Below are positions 1 to 12,017 of a stretch of 64,000 bases of DNA, piece by piece. Positions within the stretch are counted from its first letter, which is position 1. The number at the start of each line of letters is the position of its first letter. Source of the stretch: Xenoacremonium recifei (taxonomy: Eukaryota; Ascomycota; Sordariomycetes; Hypocreales; Nectriaceae); contig WOFQ01000023.1 in NCBI GenBank assembly GCA_012184525.1, positions 310,001 to 374,000 of the forward strand, in the 5' to 3' direction. The notes beneath the pieces are model-generated. The model was not told where the DNA came from, did not search any database, and saw nothing but the letters and a program-made list of their open reading frames with translations. The position numbers and the translations under genes are program-made.

Positions 1-353
1 ACTACGATAAGGCACATCTATATATTTCTACTTCTACAGCTATTAGACCTCCGGAGGCTGCCAGGCCTCTTCTCATGTAGTCACCCTATACCTGCAACGG
101 GGGCTTTCTGTTGGTTCTCAATCAATTTTAGTTCGGCTCTGTCCGAGAAAGCTGACTTTAAATACACGGTTGGGGTATGAACTCATGGAGTGGGTATTTT
201 CGCAACTCGTGGCCAATGTCGGGGGAAGCCGACAGTGGGAAAGATGACGAGATAAGCTATATTAGCATTGCGTAGTAGAAACCCATGTTTGAAGCTTCAT
301 CTCGCTACAGAAACCCAGTGCTAGTTCAGACAGGGCCAGGTCATTTTCTAACC
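1..353. other. Intergenic, left edge of window
   Basis: No supported gene lies here. It is the upstream region of the class II aldolase gene that begins at 354. A start codon at 285 would add 23 residues to that protein, but the extension has no recognisable family sequence. Confidence 0.5.
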
Positions 354-1280
354 ATGTCCTCAACTACAACGTCAACTGTCGCAACGACGAAGTTGCGGGG
401 AGGCAATGCTCTCAATGCCGCCAGCTCTTCAACCGGAGAGGTGAAACGACTCCACAGGATTCCGCAATACTCCTCTAAAGAAGAAGAACGAAAATGGCAA
501 TTGGAACAAATGGCGGGAGCCTTCCGCGTATTTGCTCGGTTAGGTTTCGCTGATGGCGGTAGCGGCCATATAAGTCTACGAGGTACGCAAAGCGCTGACA
601 CTGTTTCTTTGAAGCTCTACTGACACCTCCTTTAAGACCCTGTGCAGCCAGACACTTTCTGGATTAATGCCTATGGTGTCCACTTTGGAATAATTACTGT
701 GTCTGACATGGTACATGTCGACGAGAATGGTGACCGCATAGGCGGTGCTGATAAACCTGTCAACAGAGCCGGATTCATCATTCATGCCGCGCTTCATAAG
801 AGGCGACCAGACATCAACGCGGCTTGCCACGTTCATAGTCCATATGGCCGAGCTTGGTCAACGTTTGGGAAGCCCATCGACATGCTGAACCAAGACAGCT
901 GTATGTTTTACGAAGACTTGGCTGTATATGCAAACTTCGGCGGCGTAGTCTTTGCCAAAGAGGAGGGCGGCAAGATTGCTGACGCACTCGGGCCGACGAA
1001 CAAGAACATCATCCTCCAGAACCACGGTCTGCTAACTGCTGGAGGAACGATCGGAGAAGCAGCGGCCTTCTTCATTGCTTTGGAGCGGGCATGTCATGCT
1101 CAACTGCTTGTTGAAGCTGCTGTTGCCCCGGATGGGTCGAGTCTTGCCAAAACACTTGTCAGCGGTGAGGAGGCTCGTTATACCAAGAAAGGGACAGGAA
1201 CTCCCGAGGTGATGTATATGCAATTTGAGCCAGAGTATAACTACGAGTTGAAGGTGTCAAAAGGTGATTTTCTTTTGTAA
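354..1280 (+). CDS. Class II aldolase/adducin-family protein
   Basis: Exons 354-582 and 637-1280 are joined over a 54-nt intron and give 290 aa. The splice restores the family stretch HISLRDPV, which neither open frame has alone. The class II aldolase fold uses three histidines to bind a divalent metal; here they fit H141 and H143 (in ACHVHSPYG) and H206 (in LQNHG). Family members cleave or epimerise sugar phosphates or small hydroxy-aldehydes, but many fungal members have no known substrate, so I do not assign one. It is cytosolic by appearance, with no signal peptide or membrane segment. It converges on the racemase gene, with only 68 nt between stop codons. An in-frame ATG at 285 is an alternative start; I prefer 354 because the conserved part begins well after it. 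Confidence 0.88.
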
Positions 1281-1348
1281 AACTACTATATGTAATGAAA
1301 ATAATGGAATTTCTCGTCTTAATACTTCTATTGACAACAAATATTTAC

Positions 1349-2142
1349 CTACTGCTGCCATCGTTGGGGGTTTCTTCGTGCTATTCCAGAATAAAACCAA
1401 GACCCCAGTGTGAAGACATCATATACGGGCAGTCCAATAGACTCCTGAATTTGCTCTCCGTAGGGAGCCATATTTGTGCATTCCAACACTACTGCAACGA
1501 TATCGTTGTGGTCCGCAATCAGTTGTTTAGCTTGTTCAATCAGTTCTCTTTTGAGCTTCTCAGCATCATACTGCTCTCCCCTGGCGATGGTTCCGCGTAG
1601 ATGACCATTGTCAGGGGCTCCCGAGATGCGAATACTTGCTAGATCGATCCCCAATCCAGTCAAGTGCGCATCGGAGAGCCTAGAGGCATCGTATGTCATG
1701 ACCCCGATAAGCTGGCCAGCCGAATTCATAGCTTGTAGGGGAGGGATCTGGATGAGAGATGACGTGGCAATCGGAATCGGAAGACGGGCAGCCAGCCTAA
1801 GGTCGAAGTTTAGAAATTAGTATAAAAGTTCATTTTTTTTTACTTCGTACGCTTTTGGTGAGTATCGTACTGTTTCTGGGCCAGGGCGAGGAACCCGCAA
1901 CTTGTAATGATGCCAATAGCCCCGCGATCCGCCAACTTCTTTCCCGCAGCGACAAATCTATCGATAAAGCTATCATCGTAGGCTGTTTTTGTGACAAGCT
2001 GTGACTCTACCGTCCCAGTGACCTTTTCTCGGATGAGAGGGAAATCCCAGGTGCGCTCGTTATAAGGATCTCCAGGAGGTCGGACAACTTCGACTTCAAC
2101 AGCCAAAAATCCCATTGGCGGAAGAACAGTTGTGTGTGCCAT
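1349..2142 (-). CDS. Asp/Glu/hydantoin racemase-family protein
   Basis: Exons complement(1871-2142) and complement(1349-1796), with a 74-nt intron, give 239 aa. The join yields QKQLAARLPIPIATSS, the continuous core expected for this family. The two family cysteines, which act as acid and base on either face of the substrate, are C82 in TSCGFL and C197 in LECTNM. These enzymes invert a carbon centre in amino acids, hydantoins or maleate-type acids; the substrate is unknown here. The start chosen (MAHTTVLPPMGFLAVE) puts the conserved PPMGFLAVEVE near the N-terminus; an ATG at 2187 would add 15 residues. It is divergent from the 2-hydroxyacid dehydrogenase over a 493-nt shared promoter, so the two may be co-regulated. 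Confidence 0.85.
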
Positions 2143-2635
2143 CTTCAGACGCCACGAGTTGTGCTCCGCGATCCGCAGTGATGCCAACGGCTGCTCTACT
2201 AGTCCAGAGATGATGAGAATGTATAGTTGTTTCAGTATATCTATCTCCAGAGCATCCTCGTGTCATCTGTTTAGCCTACCTACTGCAAAGCCGCTGCTAT
2301 CCTACGGCCCTGGGCAATCAATCAGTGGACCAATCTAGCTGCAAAGCCAAAATGTGCCCTCGTCTCCTCCTGGCGGAGGAAGCCGGCACTATAACATAGG
2401 CGGTTCCACCCCGACTCTCAGGGCCTTGGGGCCGATGCAGATAGATCGGAGGAAACCAGAGGCTCTGCGATCGACATGCTGGGCCGGTATCGTTCTGGAC
2501 TTTGGATGGGCTGAGGCGAGAACCAAAAGGCTCAAGAAGCCACCTCGGTTGATGCGTAGTTGACATATCGTACGTTATCGTTCTTCTTCCCTCCATCAGG
2601 ATTTCTTTCCCTGCCGGGAGCACTACCAAGCCAGG
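2143..2635. promoter_or_regulatory. Divergent promoter, racemase / 2-hydroxyacid dehydrogenase
   Basis: This 493-nt spacer lies between two start codons on opposite strands. I see no coding region and no element that I can name. Its role as a shared promoter is inferred from geometry only. Confidence 0.5.
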
Positions 2636-3745
2636 ATGTCACCAAGTCGCTTAGAAGATAGCCCCCGGCGGCGTCGGGTCGTGGCCCTAGGCGCTCCCAA
2701 GTTTGCTGGAGCTGAGTACCTTCAGGCATTTGGCGAGCAATTCGACTTTGAAGTTCTGGACGCCACTAATAGGGAAGAGACTCAGAAGAAGCTTCCCGCT
2801 CTAATTAAGAGCGGCGGGCCGATCGATGGCTTCGTCATCCGCATGGGCACGCCTCCGTATGAGCCCTTCGATGAGCACTTGCTTAAGGCTCTGGTCCCTG
2901 ACTGCAAGATCATTGCCTCGGCCTCGGCTGGGTTCAACGAGTTTGATGTCGACTGGATGAGCAAAAGCGGCATTATCTTCTGCAACTCTGTCGATGCTGT
3001 CGCCGAAGCAACTGCGGATATGGCCATCTTCCTCACTTTGGCAGTGTTAAGAAACGCCTTTTACGGGGAGAGGAGCGCTAGAGCTGGGAAGTGGAGGGGA
3101 GCTCCGGGCGGCCCTCTCAACCCGACCCGGGATCCTACTGGCATGACTCTGGGAATTGTAGGAATGGGTGCAATTGGAAAGGTTCGTTCGCCATGATGGG
3201 TAAAATGGTAGCTTAAGATCCAGCTAACATTGAACGACCAGTACTTGGCAAAGAAGGCTGCCGTATTCAACCTGAAGATCAAGTACTACAACCGCCGGCA
3301 ATTACCAGCTGAGGAGGAAGCTCTATACGGTGCTACGTACTGCTCAAGTCTTCATGAGCTCCTTGGAAGCTCTGATATCGTCTCGTTGAACTGCCCGCTC
3401 AACGCAGAGACGACGAATTTGATCAGCACTGCCGAGTTTGCCGCGATGAAGGATGGCGCCTTCCTTGTAAACACGGCACGTGGAGCGGTTATTGATGAGG
3501 CCGCATTCAAGGTGGCTCTGCAGTCCGGAAAGGTGGCTCGAGCAGGACTTGACGTTCTCTGCAACGAGCCCAACGTCGATCCTTGGTTCTTGGAACAGGA
3601 TAACGTGATTGTACAACCGCATCTTGGAGGACTTACAGACATTGCATACCAAAAGGCCGAGCGGGAGTGCTTCGAGAACATGCGGGCTTACTTTGAGAAG
3701 GGCCAAGCCAACAGCCCGGTTAACATGGACAAGCTGAAGAAGTAG
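2636..3745 (+). CDS. D-isomer-specific 2-hydroxyacid dehydrogenase
   Basis: Exons 2636-3181 and 3242-3745, with a 60-nt intron, give 349 aa. The splice completes the dinucleotide-binding motif GMGAIGK (about residues 177-182). The catalytic triad of the family is present: R262 in NTARGAVID, E291 in LCNEP and H309 in QPHLGG. The enzyme reduces a 2-keto acid to a D-2-hydroxy acid, or the reverse, with NAD(P)H; glyoxylate/hydroxypyruvate reductases are close relatives. It is cytosolic by appearance. It converges on the P450 gene (287 nt between stops) and diverges from the racemase gene. Several long antisense frames over it are shadows. Confidence 0.92.
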
Positions 3746-4032
3746 GGGAAAATACATAATATGCCAAATAGAAATAGAAAATCTGCATGGAGCTTGGACA
3801 ATCATTGATTCAGATATCATCAATTGTGATTGAGTCCTAAGGATCAATACGTGAACGACCCTGAAAAGTATGACACAAGGACCACTGTCATTCAATTCGA
3901 TCGCTCATGTAGACAGGCTTTAGAACTAACGCTCCGCTAACAGTATAACTAGGAACATTAAACTGGTTGTCATTTGGGAGCTGAGGCAGCATACAAGCCG
4001 ACTGTTGCTCCCTTGCAAACTCATCATACACA

Positions 4033-5717
4033 TTAAGTGCTTGCATTGCGTCGTGAAATCCGTAGATCGAGGTTCGATTGCAACAAAACGCCAAAGAACG
4101 CATTCTTGATAGGTCTCTCGGCATTGACGGAAGAGAAGTCATAGCGACGCAACAACTGTATACACGGTTAGCCAGACGCCATCGAAGAACCACGGTTTGG
4201 GTGGGCGCTCATAATCAGCAACGTACCTCAACGACCATCTTGTTAAGCTCGATCGTAGCTATCGGCCGGCCCAGGCAACCCCAACTACCCTGTCCAAAGC
4301 AGAGACTCACGGTATTATCCATGTCCTTGTACTTGTTCGCGTCGGCTTGTAACCAGCGGTCTGGGCGGTACACATCGGCATCGGTACCAAACATGGCCTG
4401 ATCACGCATGACAGCGCGAGCACTCCAGGCAATGTTGGCACCAGCCGGGATATGCACTCCACAGATTACAGCATCAGTCGCACTGATTCGCGGCATGATT
4501 CCAGAGATGGGCGGCCACATGCGGAAGCCTTCCTTGATGCAAGCCTGTAGAAATGGAAGTTTGCGGGATTCAGCATCGGTTATGGGAGCCGAAATTGTGC
4601 CCTCAGCAATCCCATCATTAATCTCAGCTTTGAGGCGTGCATAAATGTCTGGCGCCGTGACCAGGTGAGCGAAGATTGTGCGGAGAGCCGTAGCTGTAGT
4701 GTCGGAGCCGGCAATGCTGTTCATGATTGTAAATACAGGAGGGGATCCGGCGGGCAAGGGAAACTCACATTTGCACCAGGGACTCGGACTCGGCTTCCCT
4801 TTGACCAAGGCCGTGTTTGACGAATGATCCCAGCATGTCGTCTCTATCTACTGCTTTCGGACCAAATCGCTCCCCAACTACCCGCTTCGCCGTAGCCATG
4901 ATGGGACCGAGTCCAACTGCGTCTCGCTCCGAGGGCATCATAGCTTTGCAGAGCGGTGACTGGAGAAGGCTGATCAGCCAAGGGATGAGGGCAAACATCT
5001 GCATCATTGGGACCGTGTCCTCTGTTGTCTTGATGTATCCATATAGATCGGTGTCGGCGTCCATGAAGCCAAAGGCTTCCCCAAAGGCAATTTTGGATAT
5101 AATATCGAGAGTCATGTATTGGATTTTGCGTGCGAAGTCGACGGGACGGTATTCCGTTGGGCTCGATAGGTACTTCTCATCGAGAAGGCGGGTGAAGCGT
5201 TCGATACCGGCGTCAATGGATTCGTGCAGGCCTGCCACATCTTTCCCGCCATAACCTGGCGCTAGCTTCGAGCGGAGGATCGTATGAGCGTCGTTATCGC
5301 ACATTGACAGCGTGCAGTCTCGGGGAGGATCGAGGCGAAAGCCCTTATACCACACGGCGCGGTCAAATCCGGATCGTGGCGCCCACATCTTGCGGACTTC
5401 GATTGGGTCGCCGCAGACGACGTAATTGGGAGCGATTCGGGCAATAGGACCTATAGAGAGTAGAAGGGGTGAGTATTGTGGACAGGCAGAGCGTGCAATT
5501 GCAGTAACATACCATACTTTCGACAGACTTCCCCAAGCTCATAGAACGAATCGCCTCTCCAGGTTGTTCGGATAAGCCAGTAGCTAGACCAGGCTGCCAG
5601 GTTCGGGCCTGGGATGTGTCGAAGGCGACGCCATTGTAGGACGCGAGAAACAGCCAGATAAGTGGTGGCGAGACACGCGACGCTCACCCAGAAGGGCGGC
5701 CACCAGGAGGACTCCAT
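4033..5717 (-). CDS. Cytochrome P450 monooxygenase (pisatin demethylase-like)
   Basis: Four exons, complement(5513-5717, 4769-5450, 4227-4716, 4033-4155), give 499 aa; introns are 62, 52 and 71 nt. An N-terminal hydrophobic anchor (WWPPFWVSVACLATTYLAV) suggests an ER membrane enzyme, followed by the proline hinge HIPGP. The I-helix oxygen motif is AGSDTTA, the ExxR motif reads KEGFR, and the haem loop is FGQGSWGCLGRP with ligand C443. The overall sequence style recalls fungal pisatin-demethylase/benzoate-hydroxylase-like P450s, but the substrate cannot be read from sequence. It is divergent from the LaeA-like methyltransferase over about 300 nt, which suggests joint control. Confidence 0.93.
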
Positions 5718-6017
5718 GAAAGGAAGAAGCTCTCACGGATTGAGGCTATGTAGCTAGACATCTTGCGTGTTAACGATCAGGAAGCGGGGGGAGATAGTAC
5801 TCTGTAAACGGACTCCGGGACGGGCCACCGGGCCGTGCAAGCCAACCAACAAGCCATGCAAACACCACCACCCACGGACCAGAGATTAGTAAGATGGAAT
5901 GCAGGGGAGAACGGAATGATTCCCCCGCCTTTGTTGCGCGCAAACCACTCCAACTCGGTCCACCGACTAGCAAACGACGCGTGAATAGGTCCCTTTCGAC
6001 GAAGAGCGCTGTTGACC
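5718..6017. promoter_or_regulatory. Divergent promoter, P450 / methyltransferase
   Basis: A 300-nt spacer between two oppositely oriented start codons. No protein-coding potential and no nameable site was seen. Confidence 0.5.
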
Positions 6018-7517
6018 ATGTGCGAAGGGCCAGCCGACGAGCAGGATCGCCCTCTGGTACGTGTAGCGCTCCCCGCGTGTTCGTTGAAACACGGCTGATC
6101 ATGCTCCCTCGCTAGGTAGCCGAATCCTTTGATGACCAGTCAGATACAGACTCCGCCGTCCACATCGTGAGTCCCCCTTGAATGACTGCGACACTACCCC
6201 ACAAGAGCTCACCGCTGACTTGCACATTTGCTGGCAGACCGATAGTCTTCTATCCACCGAGTCGCTCCGATCGAGTATCTATAACTATCACCAAGAGAAT
6301 GGCCGGCTATACCACTCCCTAAGTAAAGGCAGTACGTGCAACCCGGCGCTAGGGACACCAGGACGGCCGACGAAGAAAGGATATTGATGATAGTGCTTGG
6401 TAGAATACATCCTGCCCAATGACGAGGGAGAGAACGAACGATTAGGTATGGTGCTGTCGCATGGTGCGCGCATCGCCTGACGAGGCTCACAATCTCAAGA
6501 CATACAAAACCACCACTTTCTGTTGACATTTGGCGGTCGACAATACTTCTGCCCCGGAGCCGACACGGCAGACCGCGTTCTGGACGTCGGCACCGGGACT
6601 GGAATATGGGCCGTCGAATTCGGTATGGGATAGCTTTCCCCAATTCCTACATCGTCCACAGCATTGTACTGATGCGACCCAAGCCGATGACCATCCCAAT
6701 GCTCAGGTCATTGGAGTCGACCTCAGTCCTATCCAGCCCAGCTTGTATAGAACGATCCGTGCGCGAACATGGGTAGGCGAATGCTAATCTTGTCGCAAGC
6801 GTACCCCCGAACTGTGTCTTCGAAGTCGACGATGTTGAGAAGGAATGGACATGGTCCGAACCTTTTAACTACATCTTCAGCCGCATGATGGTTGGGAGCT
6901 TTGCAAACTGGGATAACTATATCCAAAATGCACGCGAGTACGTCCGCATACAGCCTGCTACCCAGAGCGACTGACTTATATCGTCGAATCTAGCCAGTTG
7001 TCTCCTGGCGGATGGATCGAGATGATCGACTGCCTGTTTCCAATCGAGTCCGACGACGGCACTCTTCACGACGACCAAATCATCATGCAATGGGTCAATC
7101 TACTCATTGAGGCGAGCACGAACCTCGGAAGGCCCTTGACGGAAGCCAAACACCATAAGCAGCGCCTGATCGATGCTGGATTCGAGAATGTTGAAGAAAA
7201 GCTGTTCAAGTGGCCGACGAATACGTGGCCTAAGGACAAGAAGCACAAAGAGGTCGGGCTTTGGACCCTCGCCAACATCGACGGCGGGCTGGAGGGACTC
7301 AGCATGGCCTTGCTAACTCGCGGGCTGAATTGGACCCAAGAGGAGGTGCTCGCCTTCTTAACGCAAGTGCGCAGAGATCTGCGGGATCGTCGCATTCATG
7401 CATATTGGCCAATGTAAGTCTATTCCAAAGCTTTTTCTAGTCGTCATATGGTTCCTCAATTGACCGTATTTTAGAGTAGTGGTGTACGGGCAGAAGCCCG
7501 CGACGGAAACTACCTGA
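6018..7517 (+). CDS. LaeA-like SAM-dependent methyltransferase
   Basis: Nine exons: 6018-6056, 6116-6166, 6238-6331, 6404-6445, 6500-6622, 6684-6744, 6800-6937, 6994-7413, 7475-7517. Together they give 336 aa with one open frame. The first four exons are only 39, 51, 94 and 42 nt. The product shows the family order SSIYNYHQENGR, then HHFLLTFGG, SAM motif I VLDVGTGTG (102-110), GVDLSPIQP, a predicted FEVDDVEKEW acidic stretch, and LSPGGWIEM. Proteins of this kind (LaeA/UMTA-like) transfer methyl groups from SAM; LaeA itself is a global regulator of secondary metabolism, but most paralogues are uncharacterised or tailoring enzymes. It lies divergent from a P450, which fits a pathway role. Any gene caller that misses the small exons would call it broken. 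Confidence 0.85.
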
Positions 7518-8223
7518 GAATGCAGGTCAATGACAGGATTTCACAACCCAGCAACCAGAATGATACAGAAATATTCCCCATATAGACCAGAATGTCCAAC
7601 GGGTGCGAGATCGCCTGTTTCTCCTTGGTAGGATTCTCAATCATGGCGGTTTCAGGCGCTCTTAGCTTTCGCCACTAGGAGCTTGAGTCCGATGATGTTA
7701 TGAGGAGCGATCTGAGGTTAATAATGAGATATCAAGTTGCCATGTACTCACTCTAGCTACGTAAGCGTGCCCCGTGACTGTTTGGGCCTCGCTATCAAGT
7801 CTGGAGAGGTATCGAGCAGACATAGAACTGCTTAGGGAGTCCATCCAGGCGTCGCCTCCACTACGGCACCCTGACTCGTGCTATCGCTGGATTCCCCCGA
7901 GAGGTCTCATCAGCGCTACGGTCCCTCCACCGATGGAATTGCAGGCTCGGGACTAGCCGACCGACTTCGCTGGATTTGCCCCTCCCAGTGCCGTAGAGCT
8001 TCCCTCGTACTGCGCGGGACAATGTTGGAATCCGCCGCTTATCGTTTCGATTCAGTCCAGGAACATACGAGAATAATGGAACGGCATCACAGTTAATCAT
8101 TCGGTAGAAACTGTTTAGGCCGAAGCGTTTGCTTTATAGTTGGATCCGAAACCTGTGATGAGGTCTGCAACAGCCCCCAAAGACCCTGAATCTCAGTGAT
8201 ACCCCTCTTTATCATTTATCGCA
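7518..8223. other. Intergenic, upstream of FAD oxidase
   Basis: A 706-nt stretch without a supported gene. Short frames at 7774-7956 and 7878-8096 overlap each other and look like nothing known. It includes the promoter of the FAD oxidase gene. Confidence 0.5.
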
Positions 8224-9743
8224 ATGTCTTCCACACCGTCCAAAGACGATGCCATCGTCATCGTCGGCGCTGGTATATTCGGCCTCAGCACTGCGCTTCA
8301 TCTTTCAGGACGCGGTTACCGTAATGTCACAGTATTCGACCGCCAGAACTACGATGAAAGGCAGTACTCATACCTCAAAGGATGCGATGCAGCGTCGGCC
8401 GGTAATTGATCTCCCAATTGCGTCCCCTCTCATCCATAAGCCATATGGTCTAATAGGCCATCTCAGATTTAAACAAGATTATCCGTTCAGCCTATGGCTC
8501 GCAAACAGAGTACCAAGAGATGACTCTTGAGGCCGTGGACGTCTGGAACTCCTGGAACGCAGCCCTTGCCGCTGGCGATGTGCCTCCTGGGATGAGTCGA
8601 AATGACAAGATCTTTCACAATATTGGGGCCGTTTCCATGAACGAGGGCACTATTCTACCCCCATTTGAGGTAGCAACCATCAAAGCCATGGCTGCGAACG
8701 GTCATGCTGGGACTCAGCTCGTGACCACGAACAAGGACGATCTGGAAACTGCAAAGAAGAGACGGTTTAATATGGACCCCTTCAACAGCAAGACAAATGG
8801 CAAATCCACTGTCGGTGTCATGGATACAAGTGGTGGTCACGTCGTTGCTGACAAGGCTTGTCGATATGCGCTTCACAAAGCTCGAAAGAACGGAGCCAAG
8901 TTCGTCCTTGATCCCACTGCAGGTGCATTCAAGAGCTTCATCAAGAACTCAAAAGGAGATGTGCTTGGGATACAAACTGAAGATGGCAAAGTACACCTAG
9001 CCAAGTTAACCATCATGGCGTGTGGTGGTTGGACACCATCCCTTGTCCCAGAGCTTGACGGCCTCGCCGAGACCACAGCCGGGTCAGTTGTCGTGTTTAA
9101 GCTGCCTAAGGAATCGCCTCTTTTCAACCGCTTTGCGCCCGAGAACTTCCCTGTCTGGATGTTCAAAATGCGAGACGGTGCGATGGGTGGACTTTATGGG
9201 TTCCCTCGCGACGATGATGGCCTTCTAAAGATCGGTTTCAGAGGCGTGAAGTATACGAATCCTCAAGTTCAGGCCGATGGGAAAGAACGAAGTGTCCCTG
9301 TAACTCGCTGGTCCGAGGGCGAAAAGCTGACGGAGATCCCACGACACGCAATGAGAGTCGTGAAGAAGTTCGTTTCAGAGTACCTTCCAGAGGTGGTGGA
9401 AGCTGGCCTAGACGTCGAGTTCACAAGGGTATGCTGGTATACAGATACACCCGATAACCATTTCGTTGTCGACGAGGTCCCCGGGGCCAAGGGCTTGATG
9501 GTTGCCACTGGTGGAAGTGGCCATGCCTTCAAGTTACTGCCGAATATTGGCAAATGGGTGGCCGATGTGATAGAGAAGAAGGGCATGGATCGTGCGGCAA
9601 TCAAGGCCTGGAAATGGCAAAGGACAGTGGCAGAGAACCCCATCAACGTTCTCATGGAGGGAAGCAAGGGCGCCAGAGCGCTTCAGAATGTTGAGCTGAC
9701 GAACGGCAAAGACAAGAAGTTTGGCTCATTGGCGAAGTTGTAG
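8224..9743 (+). CDS. FAD-dependent amine oxidase (sarcosine / fructosyl-amino-acid / saccharopine oxidase family)
   Basis: Exons 8224-8401 and 8467-9743, with a 65-nt intron, give 484 aa. The N-terminal FAD dinucleotide motif is GAGIFG (15-20). The splice yields DAASADLNKIIRSAYG, a stretch typical of fungal members. Near the C-terminus RVCWYTDTPDNHF aligns with the CxYTxTxDxHF loop of monomeric sarcosine oxidase, whose Cys carries covalent flavin; that residue is C382 here. GGSGHAFKLLPNIG follows as expected. The reaction is oxidation of a secondary amine to an imine with release of hydrogen peroxide. Fungal members include peroxisomal amadoriases and a biosynthetic enzyme of the fumisoquin pathway, so both salvage and secondary metabolism are possible. 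The end (KFGSLAKL) is only weakly like a peroxisomal targeting signal. Confidence 0.88.
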
Positions 9744-9818
9744 ATTACCACAGACATATAATTCATTAACAATTGCAAATGCTACACCGTGATCTTCAAG
9801 CACAACGCCGACCTGTCC

Positions 9819-11550
9819 CTAAGGTTGGATTGTCCTAGGGCTTGCCGCAGATGTGAGAAGTCGCGAGGTCCAAAAGCGTCGAGATATAACGGCCCTCGGC
9901 ATTTTTGACCAGCCGAACCAAATGCCAAAGGTCAAAGCCATCAGGGACAAGGACAGAATGGCATACTGCCAGACTCGAGGGTCATTATTGTCACCTGTTA
10001 TTTCGCGTACGTTCATGCCATAAATACTCTAAAGGTCAAGAAAATTAGCATTTGATCCGTCAAAAGTTCGAGATCTGGAGGAGGATGTTTCCCTATGTAG
10101 AATTACGTACAGCTGCGACTTGAAGGGGCAAGTAAAAGAACGTGAGCATAGCGACTCGCCGTATACTTGCCGCCAAACTGTTTGCAGCTTTGGTCTCCTG
10201 GATTGCGATAGCCGTGTCGGTAAAGGTGGCTAGGTTGAAGATCTGGTCGCGTCAGCATTATCGCGACCATTACTCAGATTAGACTTACCAGATTGATCAA
10301 CACGTTGGTATTGGTATCAAGCTCGTACGTGCGCTTCTCGTAGTCATCAAGAGTAGCTCCAACCTTCTTCAAGTAACTAGAGATTGACTCAGTCCCTCCG
10401 CTGGCAGTGAAGAATGGATGGGCGATCATCTGCTGTGTGGCGTCTCTAGCACAGACGATGCGGCGGCGCACTTCCGCCCATAGAGGCGAGAGTTGGTGTA
10501 GAGCTAAAGAGAGGGACTTTTGTTGCTCATGAGTAGTTTGGGTCATGGCAACGGTGTAACTCTGAAGTTGGTAGTAGCAAGGTCAGCTTTCGAAACACGA
10601 CCAGTAGACGATCATTACGCGACTCACAATGTACTGCAAATGTTGCTCGGCTTCATCAAGAAACACCGACCAGTTATGCGAAATGATATGAAAGAGCTCC
10701 GAAAGAACCTGGCCCAGCCCGAATTTCTCCTCCCACCGCCCTGGGGGAATAGTCTCATTTCGCGTCATCAGTTTGCGCAGCCCTTGAAAGACAATTTCGT
10801 CACAAGGGTCAATACGAATGACGCCCAATGCTCGCAGGGAAGATAAAGATCTTCGTTTCTCGGTCCAGTATATGAGATCAACTGCAGTCACATGCCATGT
10901 GTACCTGGTAATACCCTGGCCCAGGTCAAATTGGATTGACGGGGAGTTGTGACTTCGCGTGGACTCATAAGGACTCGAACCAGGAGGGTACATGTCCATG
11001 AACTGGAGGTGAATGAAAGCATCTTGGTCAACCATCAGAAAAAAAAGCTATGCACAAGTTGGATGCGCCGCCTTACATTCTGCAACCTGGTTGCCCGTAC
11101 TCAACGGCACGTAGGGAAAGTTGAAGAACCGGGGAGTGATTCCAAGATAATAGCCCAATGCTTGCAAAAGTTCAGGACAGGCCTCTGTTATAACGCTTAT
11201 TCACCAAAGAAAGTCAGCATCTATGGGTTCTAACGGCGCTTGTATTGGATATAGCTCATCACTTACAGTATGTTGCCATCGTCTTGAAGGCCCTCCGTCA
11301 ATTCGTGTATTAATTTCCCGACATCGGTGAATTCGGTCTCATAAGCCCATTGAGACTTCGTGTACCGAAATTGATGCACGCAAAAGGTAGTTTTGTGTCG
11401 ACTGTTCCGAATATAGTTCTCCAAGGTATGGAACGATAAGCCAACTTGGGACTGGTTCCATGGCCATGTTAAGTGTGGGCTGCTGCTATCGACAGGTAAA
11501 GTCGAGGCTTGGGGGATTTCTTTCATCCACCAAGCACGAGCAAGAGCCAT
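9819..11550 (-). CDS. CorA-like membrane protein, fungal type
   Basis: Six exons, complement(11267-11550, 11077-11195, 10628-11022, 10289-10561, 10111-10242, 9819-10028), give 470 aa; one intron is only 46 nt. The first two thirds are soluble and match nothing I can name. The C-terminal part has the CorA layout: a long helical stretch (IFNLATFTDTAIAIQETKAAN), a membrane segment (RVAMLTFFYLPLQVAA), then YGMN, and a second segment (YAILSLSLMALTFGIWFGW). YGMN resembles the GMN signature that forms the pore mouth of CorA magnesium channels. A divalent-cation transport role is inferred from this only. The stop codons of this gene and the FAD oxidase are 75 nt apart. Confidence 0.7.
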
Positions 11551-12017
11551 TTTGCCCTGTGCTTGTTTGAGGTCATTTGATATGGAAATGCGCTCATGTA
11601 TATGGCCTTAGATGAGGTTATGGCGGTTATCTGGTGACGGGCTCCCGCCACAGGGTAACATCGGCTGCGGCTGTACATCCAAAGATCACTGAAGATGGTT
11701 AATTCATGCAGGACTTCAAGGCTAATCTACGTGGCTCGCTAAAGACCAATCGCAGGAGCATGATCTACTAGAAACGCGCCCCAGAGGGTATCTGCCTACT
11801 TTCGCTGAAGGAGAAAGGACTTTGTCTGCCTGAGGCTTGCCAAGTAAAAGGATCTTTGGTGTCCTCTGGCATGATTTCAGCTCAGCCTCCTCAGCTTCGG
11901 CAAACACGTTACTCGATTCGGACAATGGCCGCATCCATTCTCGAACGTCAGTGCTGTCGGTAATAGAAGTACATCAAATTGAACTACGCAGTCGGCTCGA
12001 AACATAAATGACCGGTC
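11551..12017. other. Intergenic
   Basis: No supported gene. It includes the 5' region of the CorA-like gene and the 3' flank of the hypothetical gene to the right. Confidence 0.45.

Noticed and set aside
3344..3895. 183-codon minus-strand frame over the 2-hydroxyacid dehydrogenase
   Set aside because: Antisense shadow; no motif, while the plus strand carries a complete enzyme with catalytic residues.
4817..5254. 145-codon plus-strand frame over the P450 gene
   Set aside because: Lies fully within a P450 exon on the other strand; no family character.
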